DNA of 26,033 nucleotides. Source: GWF2-43-63 sp964559205. GTDB taxonomy: Bacteria; Bacteroidota; Bacteroidia; Bacteroidales; DTU049. Of the stretch, positions 13,758-22,138 are shown piece after piece. The number at the start of each line of letters is the position of its first letter. Position 1 is the stretch's first letter. The notes under the pieces were generated by a model. It worked only from the letters and a program-made list of their open reading frames with translations. It had not been told where the DNA came from and did no database searches. Position numbers and translations under genes: made by a program. The stretch lies in the NCBI GenBank assembly GCA_964559205.1, contig CAZLHV010000021.1, positions 1-26,033 on the forward strand, in the 5' to 3' direction.

Positions 13758-15653
13758 TTAATGTTTCATAATGACAGCTTTTCCCATCACATTGCCGTTG
13801 GTAATTTGAATCACATATGATCCGGGTGACCATCCAGAGATGTTGAGAATCAGAGTTTCTCCTTCACTACGGCATTTCATGGATGTGACTTCTCCCAATG
13901 AATTGATTATCACGACATCGCAAAGTTGATTTGCCATGGTTTCAGGCAGAACAATTTGCACTGATTGATTTGCAGGATTCGGAAAAGAGATCAGTTGCTC
14001 CTGCACTGATAACTCGCTGACAAACATGAATGGGTCAGTAGGGAGGATGAGTCTCGATGGATGCGTAAGGCTGCAATGAATCGTGTTGTTTGCAATGGTG
14101 GTATCACCGTCGGTATACATCGGGCCTCCATCGTTCATATTGGCATTGAATCTTGGATAATTAGATGAAGTGACGTCAATCCGGATGTGATGTCCTGATT
14201 TGAAGGTGTGTGATATGGGATTCAGTTCAACTTCAACTTCATAAACGACTCCGGCTTGCATGCTCGCAGTGTCGGCTGTGGAAAACCCATTCCTGAATCT
14301 TGCCCTGCGGATGCCGTCAACCAACAGCATTGAGCGACCATCGGGATAGACATCAGTCAGCCTAACCGCAAAATCGGTGTCTTTGCAATCAGACGTCACA
14401 AACAGAACCACTTTGGGATATCCCTGCACCATTACATCGCCTGGCAATTCAGTTGTTGTGAAAACAAGAATGTCGTTGCGGCTTTCGACCACAGGGGCCT
14501 GATCGTAAGGTCCCTGAACCATGTCGGCCCGCAAGGTAGGACCCCCAACGGTTGGTGAAGGGTCGCGGGGATCAAATTGAAATGTAAGGCTGTCACTGTT
14601 TGCCGAAGAGGGCGTATTGTTCAATGTGCCATCTGACCTAAGATAGATATTTGTTTCAGGGAGTATAGCTGATGGCCATTCATTGATATATTGCCATTCG
14701 TCGCTGCCAGTTTGAAAATTGATCACTGGGCTCAATGTGTCCCATCCATTGGGGTCGTTGAGTAAGTAATACTTCAGAAATCTGAATGCCATTGAGTCGG
14801 AGACCCCTGCTGCGGCAGGATAGGAAAGCTGCCCAGCTGAATCGGTCCCAACGTATGCCGAGCCATGACCGCCATGCACCCATGGTCCCATGAGCAATTT
14901 GTGTTGATCCCGTACACTGATATCGGAACTTGTCCGGGCTGCTTCGAAGAAATCGAGCATAACCGTGGTGTTATGATCATACCATCCTCCAATCATCAGC
15001 ATGGGTATGCGGATGGAGTCGGGATAAAAGTTCGTGCTTTCGCTGATGGACCAAAGAAGATTATAATAGGGATTTGCATAAAGGATGGGTGACATTCCAT
15101 ATCCTAGCGCATCGAGTTGATCGATATATTCATCTCTGGCTGCACCTCCTGGAAAATATTCAAGATAATTATATTGCGGACCTGCAACCATGGGCACCGC
15201 ACATACCAGATGCGGAGGATTTTCTTTTGCAGTCATGTATTGAACTCGACCTAGTGCCGAAGGCCCCCATGTGGCTACCTGACCATCGCTCCATGGTTGT
15301 GCTGCGATCCATTCAACGGCATCGAAACCGTCTTCGCCTCGATCAGGAGATGATATGCAGGCTCCGGCTGATCCGTAAAAGCAACGCCAGTCAAGAATAA
15401 CAAATGCAAAAGGGCTTCCCGCAAGGTCAAGTCCAATCATTGGGAGCCCAAGGCGGTACCAAATACGGTTGTAGGGCGTTTGAACTAAAATGGTAGGGTA
15501 TTGAATGCCACCCGTAGTATCGGGTAAATACACATCGGCAGCAAGTTTTTTTCCATCTCTGAGAGGAATGCTATCAATGGCAGGGCTAAGAATCTGTGAC
15601 GTTGCGTTATTTAATAGAATGGTCACAAAAAACACAAGGCTGAACATTTTCAT
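13758..15653 (-). CDS. Exported S15/CocE-NonD family hydrolase with T9SS sorting tail
   Basis: The 631-residue protein begins with a signal peptide (MKMFSLVFFVTILLNNATSQ). It carries the CocE/NonD alpha/beta-hydrolase fold: DSIPLRDGKKLAADVYLPD, then DWRCFYGSAGACISSPDRGEDG, the nucleophile turn WGPSALG (Ser132), the acid in GGWYDHNTT and the histidine in MGPWVHGGHG. The jelly-roll C-terminal domain of X-Pro dipeptidyl-peptidase-like enzymes follows (VQGYPKVVLFVTSD, HHIRIDVTSSNYPRF). The last 75 residues (ISFPNPANQSVQIVL to VMGKAVIMKH) form a T9SS type A sorting domain, so the enzyme should act at the cell surface or outside. Substrates in the family range from peptides to esters and beta-lactams; which applies here cannot be told. 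It is probably transcribed alone from a -7 box at 15680-15687. Confidence 0.93.
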   Translation of the reverse strand: MKMFSLVFFVTILLNNATSQILSPAIDSIPLRDGKKLAADVYLPDTTGGIQYPTILVQTPYNRIWYRLGLPMIGLDLAGSPFAFVILDWRCFYGSAGACISSPDRGEDGFDAVEWIAAQPWSDGQVATWGPSALGRVQYMTAKENPPHLVCAVPMVAGPQYNYLEYFPGGAARDEYIDQLDALGYGMSPILYANPYYNLLWSISESTNFYPDSIRIPMLMIGGWYDHNTTVMLDFFEAARTSSDISVRDQHKLLMGPWVHGGHGSAYVGTDSAGQLSYPAAAGVSDSMAFRFLKYYLLNDPNGWDTLSPVINFQTGSDEWQYINEWPSAILPETNIYLRSDGTLNNTPSSANSDSLTFQFDPRDPSPTVGGPTLRADMVQGPYDQAPVVESRNDILVFTTTELPGDVMVQGYPKVVLFVTSDCKDTDFAVRLTDVYPDGRSMLLVDGIRRARFRNGFSTADTASMQAGVVYEVEVELNPISHTFKSGHHIRIDVTSSNYPRFNANMNDGGPMYTDGDTTIANNTIHCSLTHPSRLILPTDPFMFVSELSVQEQLISFPNPANQSVQIVLPETMANQLCDVVIINSLGEVTSMKCRSEGETLILNISGWSPGSYVIQITNGNVMGKAVIMKH

Positions 15654-15679
15654 AAAAAGAGTTGTTTATCACATATACA

Positions 15680-15687
15680 CAAAGGTA
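15680..15687 (-). promoter_or_regulatory. Candidate -7 box (TACCTTTG) for the S15-type hydrolase
   Basis: This is an exact TAnnTTTG match with the same sequence as the hypF box. It ends 26 bases before the ATG at 15653 and lies just downstream of the lolA terminator. No -33 TTG is seen. Confidence 0.5.
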
Positions 15688-15709
15688 TGAAAATACCCTG
15701 TAAAAGCCA

Positions 15710-15736
15710 TAAAAAAAGCCTCCGGGATGGAGGCTT
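15710..15736 (-). terminator. Rho-independent terminator of the ftsK-lolA unit
   Basis: On the minus strand AAGCCTCC, loop ATCCC and GGAGGCTT form an 8-bp stem followed by a T tract of about eight. It lies 15 bases after the lolA stop. Confidence 0.9.
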
Positions 15737-15751
15737 CTGAAATGTGGTGCT

Positions 15752-16387
15752 TTATCGCATGTCGTTCACGGTAACACCGGGATAGTCGTCTTTATTAAAG
15801 GTGAATCGTGAGTCGAATATTTTTGGGTTCTCAACAAAGTTGGTTACAAGATAGGTATAGGTCGTGTTGTTTTTGTCATACACGGTTGACCGATACAACA
15901 TGTTGGCTCCTTTGTTAATTTCAAGGCGGACTTTATAGAACGACTGTGTTGTTACAGGCGTTAAGTCGAGGGTTTGAATGATCATGTTGCCAAGGGGCGC
16001 CTCCTTAATAAACTTTGCTTTATAGTTTTCGTTATAGCTGGTAAGCATTTTATTCGGGGTGTTCTGATTGTTTGGATCCACATTGTTGATTTGAACCTCG
16101 TTTTCTTCCTTAAAATAAGTCCAAACGGTTGTTCCGTCACAAATCACAAGCTGGTCATCAATGTAAAGCCGGTACTTGTCACCTTTGAGGTAAATACTTC
16201 CGGATTTAGATTCATTGATTCCATCGGTGGTATTCACCATTGAATAGGTGAATTCGAATTTCATTGTTTCAAGAGCATTCATCTTGGTGCTGAGTGCGTC
16301 AAGGATGGCTTTTGCCTTTGTATCGGTTTGACCAATCAGTGAATTAAAAATGGCAAAGAGAGCCGTAACGAGAATCATTTTTTTCAT
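15752..16387 (-). CDS. lolA: LolA-like outer-membrane lipoprotein carrier protein
   Basis: The 211-residue exported protein starts MKKMILVTALFAIFNSLIGQ and has the LolA pattern: a first helix with KAKAILDALSTKMNALETMKF, a half-barrel with the GSIYLKGDKYRLYIDDQLVICDGTTVW core (in two blocks), and strands ending SRFTFNKDDYPGVTVNDMR. LolA ferries lipoproteins across the periplasm from the LolCDE complex. The DG-x-x-vW segment followed by tyrosine-rich strands is the most diagnostic part. It begins 24 bases after the ftsK stop and shares its transcript, a common arrangement in Bacteroidota. Its terminator lies directly downstream. Confidence 0.9.
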   Translation of the reverse strand: MKKMILVTALFAIFNSLIGQTDTKAKAILDALSTKMNALETMKFEFTYSMVNTTDGINESKSGSIYLKGDKYRLYIDDQLVICDGTTVWTYFKEENEVQINNVDPNNQNTPNKMLTSYNENYKAKFIKEAPLGNMIIQTLDLTPVTTQSFYKVRLEINKGANMLYRSTVYDKNNTTYTYLVTNFVENPKIFDSRFTFNKDDYPGVTVNDMR

Positions 16388-16411
16388 AAAGAAAAATTTC
16401 GGGGTTCAAAG

Positions 16412-18991
16412 TTACTCCAAATTTTTCAAAAACTGTTCCAAAACATCAAGATCTTTAATTAAAACGTCGCGAGGCTTGCTTCCCTGCGGAGGACCAACAA
16501 CACCTGCCATTTCGAGTTGCTCGATAATTCTTCGGGCCCGGGCGAAACCTATGGTTAGTCTGGTTTGTAACAAAGACGTGCTTCCTTGCTGCGTTGAGAC
16601 CACAATTCTTGCCGCATCGGAGAACAACTTGTCGATGTTTTTCATTTCGGTGTCACGTCCTGTGCCCGATTGTTCAGTTGCAGGCTCCGGAAGCTCAAAA
16701 GCCGAGGGGTAGCCTTGTTGGTCACCAATAAACTGAACCAATTCTTCAATTTCGGGTGTATCGACAAAGGCGCATTGCAGCCGCAGAACTGTTGATCCAT
16801 GCGAATACAGCATATCGCCTTGCCCAATGAGCTGATCTGCTCCATTGCCGTCGAGAATAGTCCGGCTGTCGACTTTCGATGATACTTTAAATGCGATACG
16901 AGCAGGGAAGTTGGCTTTGATTTTTCCAGTAATTACATCAACCGAAGGTCTTTGAGTCGCAACAATCAAGTGAATGCCAACTGCGCGTGCAAGCTGGGCA
17001 ATTCTAGCCACCGGAAGCTCCACTTCCTTGCCGGCGGTGATGATCAGATCGGCAAACTCATCAATGACCAGAACGATGTAAGGCATAAAGTGATGTCCAT
17101 TCTCGGGATTGAGTCGCCTGTCAAGAAATTTGCGATTATATTCGATGATATTTTTACAGCCAGCATTTTTCAACAAGTCGTATCGAGTATCCATCAGCTG
17201 TGTTAGTGAGGTCAGGGTTGAAATGACCTTGGTTACATCGGTGATGATGGCTTCTTCTTCATCAGGTAGTTTTGCAAGGAAATGCTTCTCGATTTTCGAG
17301 TACAGTGCCAGTTCAACTTTTTTGGGGTCAACAAAAACAAATTTAAGCTGACTTGGATGCTTTTTATAAAGTAAACTGCAAATGATAGCATTTAATCCCA
17401 CCGATTTTCCCTGGCCGGTAGCTCCGGCAATGAGCAGGTGGGGCAATTTAGCAAGATCGGCAACAAAAGGATCGTTTGTAATGGTTTTACCCATGGCAAA
17501 TGGAAGTTCGGCTGTGGAAGCCGTGAATCGCTCGCTTTCAAGCAAAGATCTCAATGAAACCGTTTCCCGGGTCATGTTTGGCACTTCGATTCCAATGGTT
17601 CCTTTTCCCGGGATGGGTGCAATGATGCGTATTCCGAGAGCCGCAAGGCTCAATGCGATATCATCTTCGAGGTTCTTGATTCTGCTGATTCTGACACCAG
17701 GTGCCGGAACAATCTCGTACATGGTGACTGTCGGGCCAATAGTGGCGACAATTTTACTGATTTTAATGTCGTAGTTGCCGAGGGTCTCAACGATTCTGTT
17801 TTTGTTATTCTCGAGTTCTTCGCGGCTCACTTTGCTTTCGCCACTTCCTCTGTCAATGAGTAATGATGTGGGCGGAAACTGATATCGGCTCAGCTCTTTA
17901 GCTGGATCATAAAGCGTGTCGATTCCCAGATGCTCCTGTTGCTCACCACTTGGCTCATCGTTGGTTGTTTGTTTAATCTGAGATTCGATGACAAAATCGA
18001 CATGTTCGCCGGTTTGTTCGTTTTCAGTCTTTACATGCTGAACGATGTCGGCCAGCGTGTCTTCTTCTGCTATCTGAGGTTGTTCGGCAGATATATCGGT
18101 CAGCAATATGGGGTCATTGCCCGTGTTTTGGTGAATGATAGATTCCTTTTCAATGAGCTCGAACTCATGCTCGTTCACTTCATCATTCAGGTCTGTTTGT
18201 TGAAAATCCCGATTATTATGAATGCTGATATCGTTGAGGACAGGTTCTTCTTGGGTTGCTTCATGATCGTGTTCCTTGCGATTGCGCAGTTTGATTTCAT
18301 GCAGTTTGATACCGAAAATGGCCGAAATATACAAGCCAAAGATAATAAGCAATACGACAACCAATCCGAAATTCCCAATGATGCCACTGATCCACATTCT
18401 GATTTGCTGTCCAAACACGCCTCCCCAAATCATGGCATCGGGCCGGGTGAATATTGCAGACATGAAAACGGAAAGCCACAGGGTTGTTCCCACCAGATAA
18501 AGTATGCTTTCGAACAAACTGATGATTTTGACACGCAAAAGCAGCAATCCGCTGTTTGCGATAAAAACCAGAAGCAGAAATGACCCGATTCCAAACCATT
18601 GCTTGACAAACATAAAACCAAGCCATGCGCCCAATTTTCCCATATTGTTTTCAACGGTCAGGTCGCCGTTAAAGAGCATGCCTAATCCAGCCTGAACCAC
18701 ATTATCATCGTGTTGCCAGTGTTTGATATATGAGAAAAAAGCAAACAACATGTAAACGCTTAAAAGAATCAGAAAGAGTCCGCTTCCGGTCTGAAATTCT
18801 CTTGAAGAGATGATTTCTTTCAGACTTTTTCGGTCATTTTTTTCTTTTTTAGGTTTAGGTGACGGCTTCTTTTTGTTGCCCTGATGGCTTTGCTTGTTGC
18901 GATGAACTTCCTTCAATGTGTTTCTGGCAGACGATTTGGGCTCTCTGCGTGTGTTTTTCGAAGCTGTATCGGTTTTTACTTTTTTTCTCAC
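16412..18991 (-). CDS. ftsK: DNA translocase FtsK/SpoIIIE
   Basis: FtsK pumps chromosomal DNA through the closing septum and promotes dimer resolution. The basic N-terminal tail is followed by four membrane helices (about residues 70-240), an acidic linker, and the motor. Walker A is IAGATGQGKSVGLN near residue 520 and Walker B is VLVIDEFADLI near residue 640, followed by VATQRPSVDVITG. A winged-helix gamma domain (SLLQTRLTIGFARARRIIEQ) occupies the last 75 residues, the part that reads KOPS-type DNA polarity sequences. The longest frame begins at a TTG at 19015, but a TAATTTTG promoter box covers that region. I therefore place the start at the GTG at 18991, only six bases after the box. The mRNA would then be leaderless or nearly so. 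The 859-residue length is normal. Confidence 0.95.
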   Translation of the reverse strand: MRKKVKTDTASKNTRREPKSSARNTLKEVHRNKQSHQGNKKKPSPKPKKEKNDRKSLKEIISSREFQTGSGLFLILLSVYMLFAFFSYIKHWQHDDNVVQAGLGMLFNGDLTVENNMGKLGAWLGFMFVKQWFGIGSFLLLVFIANSGLLLLRVKIISLFESILYLVGTTLWLSVFMSAIFTRPDAMIWGGVFGQQIRMWISGIIGNFGLVVVLLIIFGLYISAIFGIKLHEIKLRNRKEHDHEATQEEPVLNDISIHNNRDFQQTDLNDEVNEHEFELIEKESIIHQNTGNDPILLTDISAEQPQIAEEDTLADIVQHVKTENEQTGEHVDFVIESQIKQTTNDEPSGEQQEHLGIDTLYDPAKELSRYQFPPTSLLIDRGSGESKVSREELENNKNRIVETLGNYDIKISKIVATIGPTVTMYEIVPAPGVRISRIKNLEDDIALSLAALGIRIIAPIPGKGTIGIEVPNMTRETVSLRSLLESERFTASTAELPFAMGKTITNDPFVADLAKLPHLLIAGATGQGKSVGLNAIICSLLYKKHPSQLKFVFVDPKKVELALYSKIEKHFLAKLPDEEEAIITDVTKVISTLTSLTQLMDTRYDLLKNAGCKNIIEYNRKFLDRRLNPENGHHFMPYIVLVIDEFADLIITAGKEVELPVARIAQLARAVGIHLIVATQRPSVDVITGKIKANFPARIAFKVSSKVDSRTILDGNGADQLIGQGDMLYSHGSTVLRLQCAFVDTPEIEELVQFIGDQQGYPSAFELPEPATEQSGTGRDTEMKNIDKLFSDAARIVVSTQQGSTSLLQTRLTIGFARARRIIEQLEMAGVVGPPQGSKPRDVLIKDLDVLEQFLKNLE

Positions 18992-18997
18992 AATGAG

Positions 18998-19005
18998 CAA
19001 AATTA
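18998..19005 (-). promoter_or_regulatory. Candidate -7 box (TAATTTTG) for ftsK
   Basis: An exact TAnnTTTG match ends six bases before the GTG at 18991. If used, the transcript would start at or within about three bases of the start codon. The -33 element is not recognised. Confidence 0.5.
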
Positions 19006-19021
19006 CGCAAACCAAAAGGAA

Positions 19022-19057
19022 ATAATAAAAAACCTTCCCTGAAAAGAGAAGGTTTTT
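19022..19057 (-). terminator. Rho-independent terminator downstream of the interrupted exported-protein gene
   Basis: On the minus strand AAAAACCTTC and GAAGGTTTTT pair around an 11-base loop and are followed by a T-rich run. It lies 25 bases after the stop at 19082 and insulates ftsK. Confidence 0.85.
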
Positions 19058-19081
19058 ATAAACAATTTATTGTGCAAATCT

Positions 19082-19768
19082 TTATTCCTCGCCGCCAAAA
19101 AGTTCTTTGGCTTTTTCTTCGGTTAACTCTTCATAATCAGTTGGGATCATGAAGTCAACATCTTTCAGTTTAACCTTTTTTGTCTGAACTGTAGTTACAA
19201 GGTAAATCACTTTTCCTTCTTCAGTTTCAATAGTATATTCCATTGGGAAGCCTTTGAGGCCGGTAAACATCCCACCGAAGTTTAGTTCAGGTCCCCCGAT
19301 TTTTTCATTGTAATATACCACAGTAGTAACTTTGTCACCATATTAATCTTCGGTGATATATTCAGCTTTGTTACAGGTGTATCCTGCAATGACTTTGGTC
19401 TCTTCCAAATAGTTGATGACCGGTTTTGTTTTATCGGCCTGACTTTCAAGGATCTTGTCCTTGGGAGTTTTCATATAATATCTCCAGCCAACCGAAGGAA
19501 CATCGAGCAGGATGGTGCTGCTGCTGTCGAGACCATTCGTGATGGTAGTGATGGTAGCGCCTGGGGTGATGATTTCGGTTTTGCTTTGTTTGCCTAACAG
19601 CATCACTCTTTGTTCGGTAGGTTGCTGAGCTAGAGTCGCTGCATCCCAGGTTCCGTCATAGCTGATGGTATAGGTGACAATTCCTTTTTTAAAGGGTTTC
19701 TGTGCCTGAACATTTGCTGAAATGGCAACAGCAAGCACGATAACAGTGAATAATGCAATCTTTTTCAT
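19082..19768 (-). pseudogene. Exported DUF4412/GLPGLI-like protein gene interrupted by one in-frame TAA
   Basis: A signal peptide (MKKIALFTVIVLAVAISANV) opens a 141-codon frame that ends at TAA (19343-19345). The same frame continues immediately with YGDKVTTVVYYNEKIGG and stays open for 86 more codons to 19082. Both parts make one coherent protein. GIVTYTISYDG and IAGYTCNKAEY precede the stop; PELNFGG, GLKGFPMEYTIETEEGK and FMIPTDYEELTEEKAKELFG follow it. This is the order seen in secreted Bacteroidota proteins that resemble DUF4412 or GLPGLI. There is no frameshift, only a single stop between GAT and TAT, where a GAA, AAA or CAA codon would restore the gene. A promoter box and a terminator flank it, so it is a recent nonsense mutation, a sequencing error or a readthrough site. 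Confidence 0.8.
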
Positions 19769-19785
19769 GTGTTTGTTTTTCAGGG

Positions 19786-19793
19786 CAAAAATA
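19786..19793 (-). promoter_or_regulatory. Candidate -7 box (TATTTTTG) for the interrupted exported-protein gene
   Basis: An exact TAnnTTTG match ends 17 bases before the ATG at 19768. A TTTG lies 15 bases further upstream, closer than the usual spacing. Confidence 0.45.
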
Positions 19794-19810
19794 CATAAAA
19801 AACAATACCA

Positions 19811-19834
19811 AACCTTTTATTAAAGGTTTTTTTT
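19811..19834 (+). terminator. Hairpin with T tract downstream of speA (orientation uncertain)
   Basis: AACCTTT, loop TATT and AAAGGTT form a 7-bp stem. On the plus strand it runs into eight Ts, but no plus-strand gene precedes it. On the minus strand it lies 55 bases after the speA stop and is followed only by an imperfect T-rich run, so it may still be the speA terminator. Confidence 0.5.
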
Positions 19835-19888
19835 GAAGATATCAATGGGGAGTTAATCGGCTGGAACGAGCAATATGTATAATGATGC

Positions 19889-21283
19889 TCAGTAACCTAG
19901 GATTTTTAGCATTGATTTGAAGCTTTGCTCTTTGGCGAATAGTTTGGGGTAATACTCGCCTGTTTCTTCGTCTTGAAGGATTAGAATGTGCTTTGGTGCA
20001 GGGATAAGACAATGCTGAATGCCGCCATAGCCTCCAAGCGATTCCTGATAAGCGCCGGTGTGAAAAAAGCCAATATATTGAGGATCGTTGTTCTCTATTT
20101 TTGGAAGGAAAATAGCATTTGCATGAGCCTCAGCATTATAGTAATCGTGGCTGTCGCAGGTCAATCCTCCTAAAAATATTCTTTGATATTCGTAGTCCCA
20201 GTGATTGACAGCAAGCAGAATAAACCGTTGATTCAGCGCCCATGTGTCGGGAAGGGTTGTCATGAAGCTGCTGTCAATCATATTCCACATTTCGCGGTCA
20301 TTCTGTTGCTTTTGTCCCAGAATCGAGTAAAGTACGGCTCCACTTTCACCAACCGTGTAAGAACCGAATTCGGTAAAGATATTGGGTTCAGGCACTTTGT
20401 TCTGATTACAGATGTTTTTAATCTGAGCGATGATTTCTTCGGCCATGTATTCGTAATCATAATCAAAAGCCAGAGAGTTTTTGATTGGGAAGCCTCCTCC
20501 GATGTTAAGTGTATCGAGTGACGGTGCAATCCGTTTCAATTCGACATAGACGTTGACGCATTTGGTCAGCTCACTCCAATAATAGGCCGAATCCTTGATG
20601 CCTGTATTGATGAAAAAATGAAGCATTTTGAGCTCGAAATTCGGATGATTTCTGACATATAAATTATAGAAGGGCACGATGTCATTGTAACGTACCCCCA
20701 GTCTGGATGTATAAAACTCAAACATGGGCTCCTCTTCAGCTGCAATCCGAATTCCCAGTTTTGCTTTCACATTTCTGCGGATCTTGTACTCAAGCAACTC
20801 TTCTTTGTTGTCGATCACCGGAATTGTATTGGTGAATCCGGCATTGATAAGTCTGGAAATATTCTCGATGTATTGTTGCCTTTTGAAGCCATTGCAAATT
20901 ACATAGGTGTCTTTGTTGATTTTTTTATCTTCAAAAAGCTGTTCGATGATATGAATATCGAAGGCACTTGATGTTTCAAGATGAACATTGTTTTTAAGAG
21001 CCTCTTCGATGACATGTGAGAAATGACTGCTCTTTGTACAATAGGCATAAAAATACTCACCCTGATAATCAACTTTTGCCATCGCCACATTGAACATGCG
21101 CTTTGCTTTCTGAATCTGATGGCTGATGCTGGGCAGAAAGGTTATCCTCAATGGAGTTCCGTACTGTTCGATGATTTGCATCAGGTTGATGTTGTTCCAG
21201 AGCAATTCGTTGTCAATGACCTTGAATTCTTCTTGTGGGAATTCGAAGGTTTGTTCAATCAGATCAATGTATTTTGTCCTCAT
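19889..21283 (-). CDS. speA: Biosynthetic arginine decarboxylase (Bacteroidota short form)
   Basis: This 464-residue PLP enzyme of fold type III converts arginine to agmatine, the first step of polyamine synthesis in many Bacteroidota. The PLP lysine lies in YAYCTKSSHF (Lys84). Other visible motifs are HLETSSAFDI, VICNGFKR, LNIGGGFPIKNS, TEFGSYTVGESG and the second-subunit cysteine in GGLTCDSHDYYNAE (near residue 376). The opening MRTKYIDLIEQTFEFPQEEF is typical of this group, which is shorter than the 630-residue proteobacterial SpeA and lacks its insertions. The ATG at 21283 is supported by that opening and by a -7 box 47 bases upstream. No agmatine-processing gene is adjacent. An ornithine or diaminopimelate decarboxylase identity is less likely given the N-terminal pattern. 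Confidence 0.9.
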   Translation of the reverse strand: MRTKYIDLIEQTFEFPQEEFKVIDNELLWNNINLMQIIEQYGTPLRITFLPSISHQIQKAKRMFNVAMAKVDYQGEYFYAYCTKSSHFSHVIEEALKNNVHLETSSAFDIHIIEQLFEDKKINKDTYVICNGFKRQQYIENISRLINAGFTNTIPVIDNKEELLEYKIRRNVKAKLGIRIAAEEEPMFEFYTSRLGVRYNDIVPFYNLYVRNHPNFELKMLHFFINTGIKDSAYYWSELTKCVNVYVELKRIAPSLDTLNIGGGFPIKNSLAFDYDYEYMAEEIIAQIKNICNQNKVPEPNIFTEFGSYTVGESGAVLYSILGQKQQNDREMWNMIDSSFMTTLPDTWALNQRFILLAVNHWDYEYQRIFLGGLTCDSHDYYNAEAHANAIFLPKIENNDPQYIGFFHTGAYQESLGGYGGIQHCLIPAPKHILILQDEETGEYYPKLFAKEQSFKSMLKILGY

Positions 21284-21329
21284 TGGCAGCTCGTTGAAAA
21301 TCCGTGTAAGTTACTTCTCTATTTTTTTG

Positions 21330-21337
21330 CAAATGTA
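21330..21337 (-). promoter_or_regulatory. Candidate -7 box (TACATTTG) for speA
   Basis: An exact TAnnTTTG match ends 46 bases before the ATG at 21283, leaving a leader of about 40 bases, the longest of this set apart from the sigma-factor operon. A TTG lies 15 bases upstream, closer than ideal. Confidence 0.5.
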
Positions 21338-21398
21338 AAACAATTCGTTTTTCAATAAATTAAAAAATTGCGAAGTTTAAAATAAAAGTGAAGTGTGA

Positions 21399-21944
21399 CT
21401 AATGACGCTCGCATTCAACGGTTTTGCTTACAAACGCTGCCTTTTTGTGCAGGCCTTCATAGCGATCAATTTGATTGAACCCGGTTTGCTGTGACAGTTT
21501 TCCCAGCTTTGCTTTTGCAGTTTCGTAATCTGGGACATCAATTATGTGCATGTTTTTCCCTGCCGGTGATGTGATCCAGATTTCGAAGACCTGAGTACGT
21601 AGGGCATGGCAGGAGCTTCGCATTCCAATCTTTCGACTCACAGAGAAATAGCGTAATTCTATGGCGTGATTATCGCCGAGTGAGTGCCAGTATCCTGATC
21701 TGATCCCGAGAATTGAAGTCCATTTTTTTATTTGTTTACGGTCTGTGTCGATGATTGTACCCTTAAACGACATGAGGCAAAACAAAGAAGGTGGAGAAAT
21801 AATCAAAGCTGCCATTGTGTAGTCAGCCCAGGCAAGAACTGCAGAAAAGAGCAGCAGGACCAATCCTGTGGCCGACACTGGCCCTGCGAATGTTGGGCCC
21901 TGGCGGTAAATTATTTTCCGAAATTCAGGTCTTTGATAAAGCAC
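21399..21944 (-). CDS. Hypothetical two-TM membrane protein
   Basis: The 181-residue product has a short N-terminus (MLYQRPEFRKIIYRQG), two closely spaced membrane helices at about residues 24-60 (VLLLFSAVLAWADYTMAALI, then PPSLFCLMSF), and a cytoplasmic part of about 120 residues. The first strands after the membrane (GTIIDTDRKQIKKWTSILGI) resemble the membrane-proximal start of PH-like bacterial domains, but the match is weak. I do not recognise the family. The first usable start is a GTG at 21944, four bases after a TACTTTTG box, so the transcript would be leaderless or nearly so. It is upstream of speA on the same strand and could be read through into it. Confidence 0.7.
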   Translation of the reverse strand: MLYQRPEFRKIIYRQGPTFAGPVSATGLVLLLFSAVLAWADYTMAALIISPPSLFCLMSFKGTIIDTDRKQIKKWTSILGIRSGYWHSLGDNHAIELRYFSVSRKIGMRSSCHALRTQVFEIWITSPAGKNMHIIDVPDYETAKAKLGKLSQQTGFNQIDRYEGLHKKAAFVSKTVECERH

Positions 21945-21948
21945 CCAA

Positions 21949-21956
21949 CAAAAGTA
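21949..21956 (-). promoter_or_regulatory. Candidate -7 box (TACTTTTG) for the two-TM protein
   Basis: An exact TAnnTTTG match ends four bases before the GTG at 21944, which predicts a transcript start almost on the start codon. No -33 TTG is visible. Confidence 0.45.
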
Positions 21957-22138
21957 GACATTTTGGCTGATGGGTTTTGTTTTTGAAATGAATCGGCAGG
22001 ATTAATGCTCCTAGGGCGAGTGTGAAATTATTTCTGCATTCAACCGTTATATTAAACAAAGGCTGTTGATAAAAACCCTTAATTCAAACATTCGCCCTTT
22101 GTATTGATTGTAATTTTATCGCTTAAATGCGGATAATT

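Noticed and set aside
17930..18583. 217-codon plus-strand frame opposite the ftsK membrane region
   Set aside because: Its hydrophobic look comes from the complement of ftsK membrane helices and linker, and ftsK is intact.
18992..19015. Upstream TTG start for ftsK
   Set aside because: A TAATTTTG box lies between it and the GTG at 18991, so it would be upstream of the transcript start.
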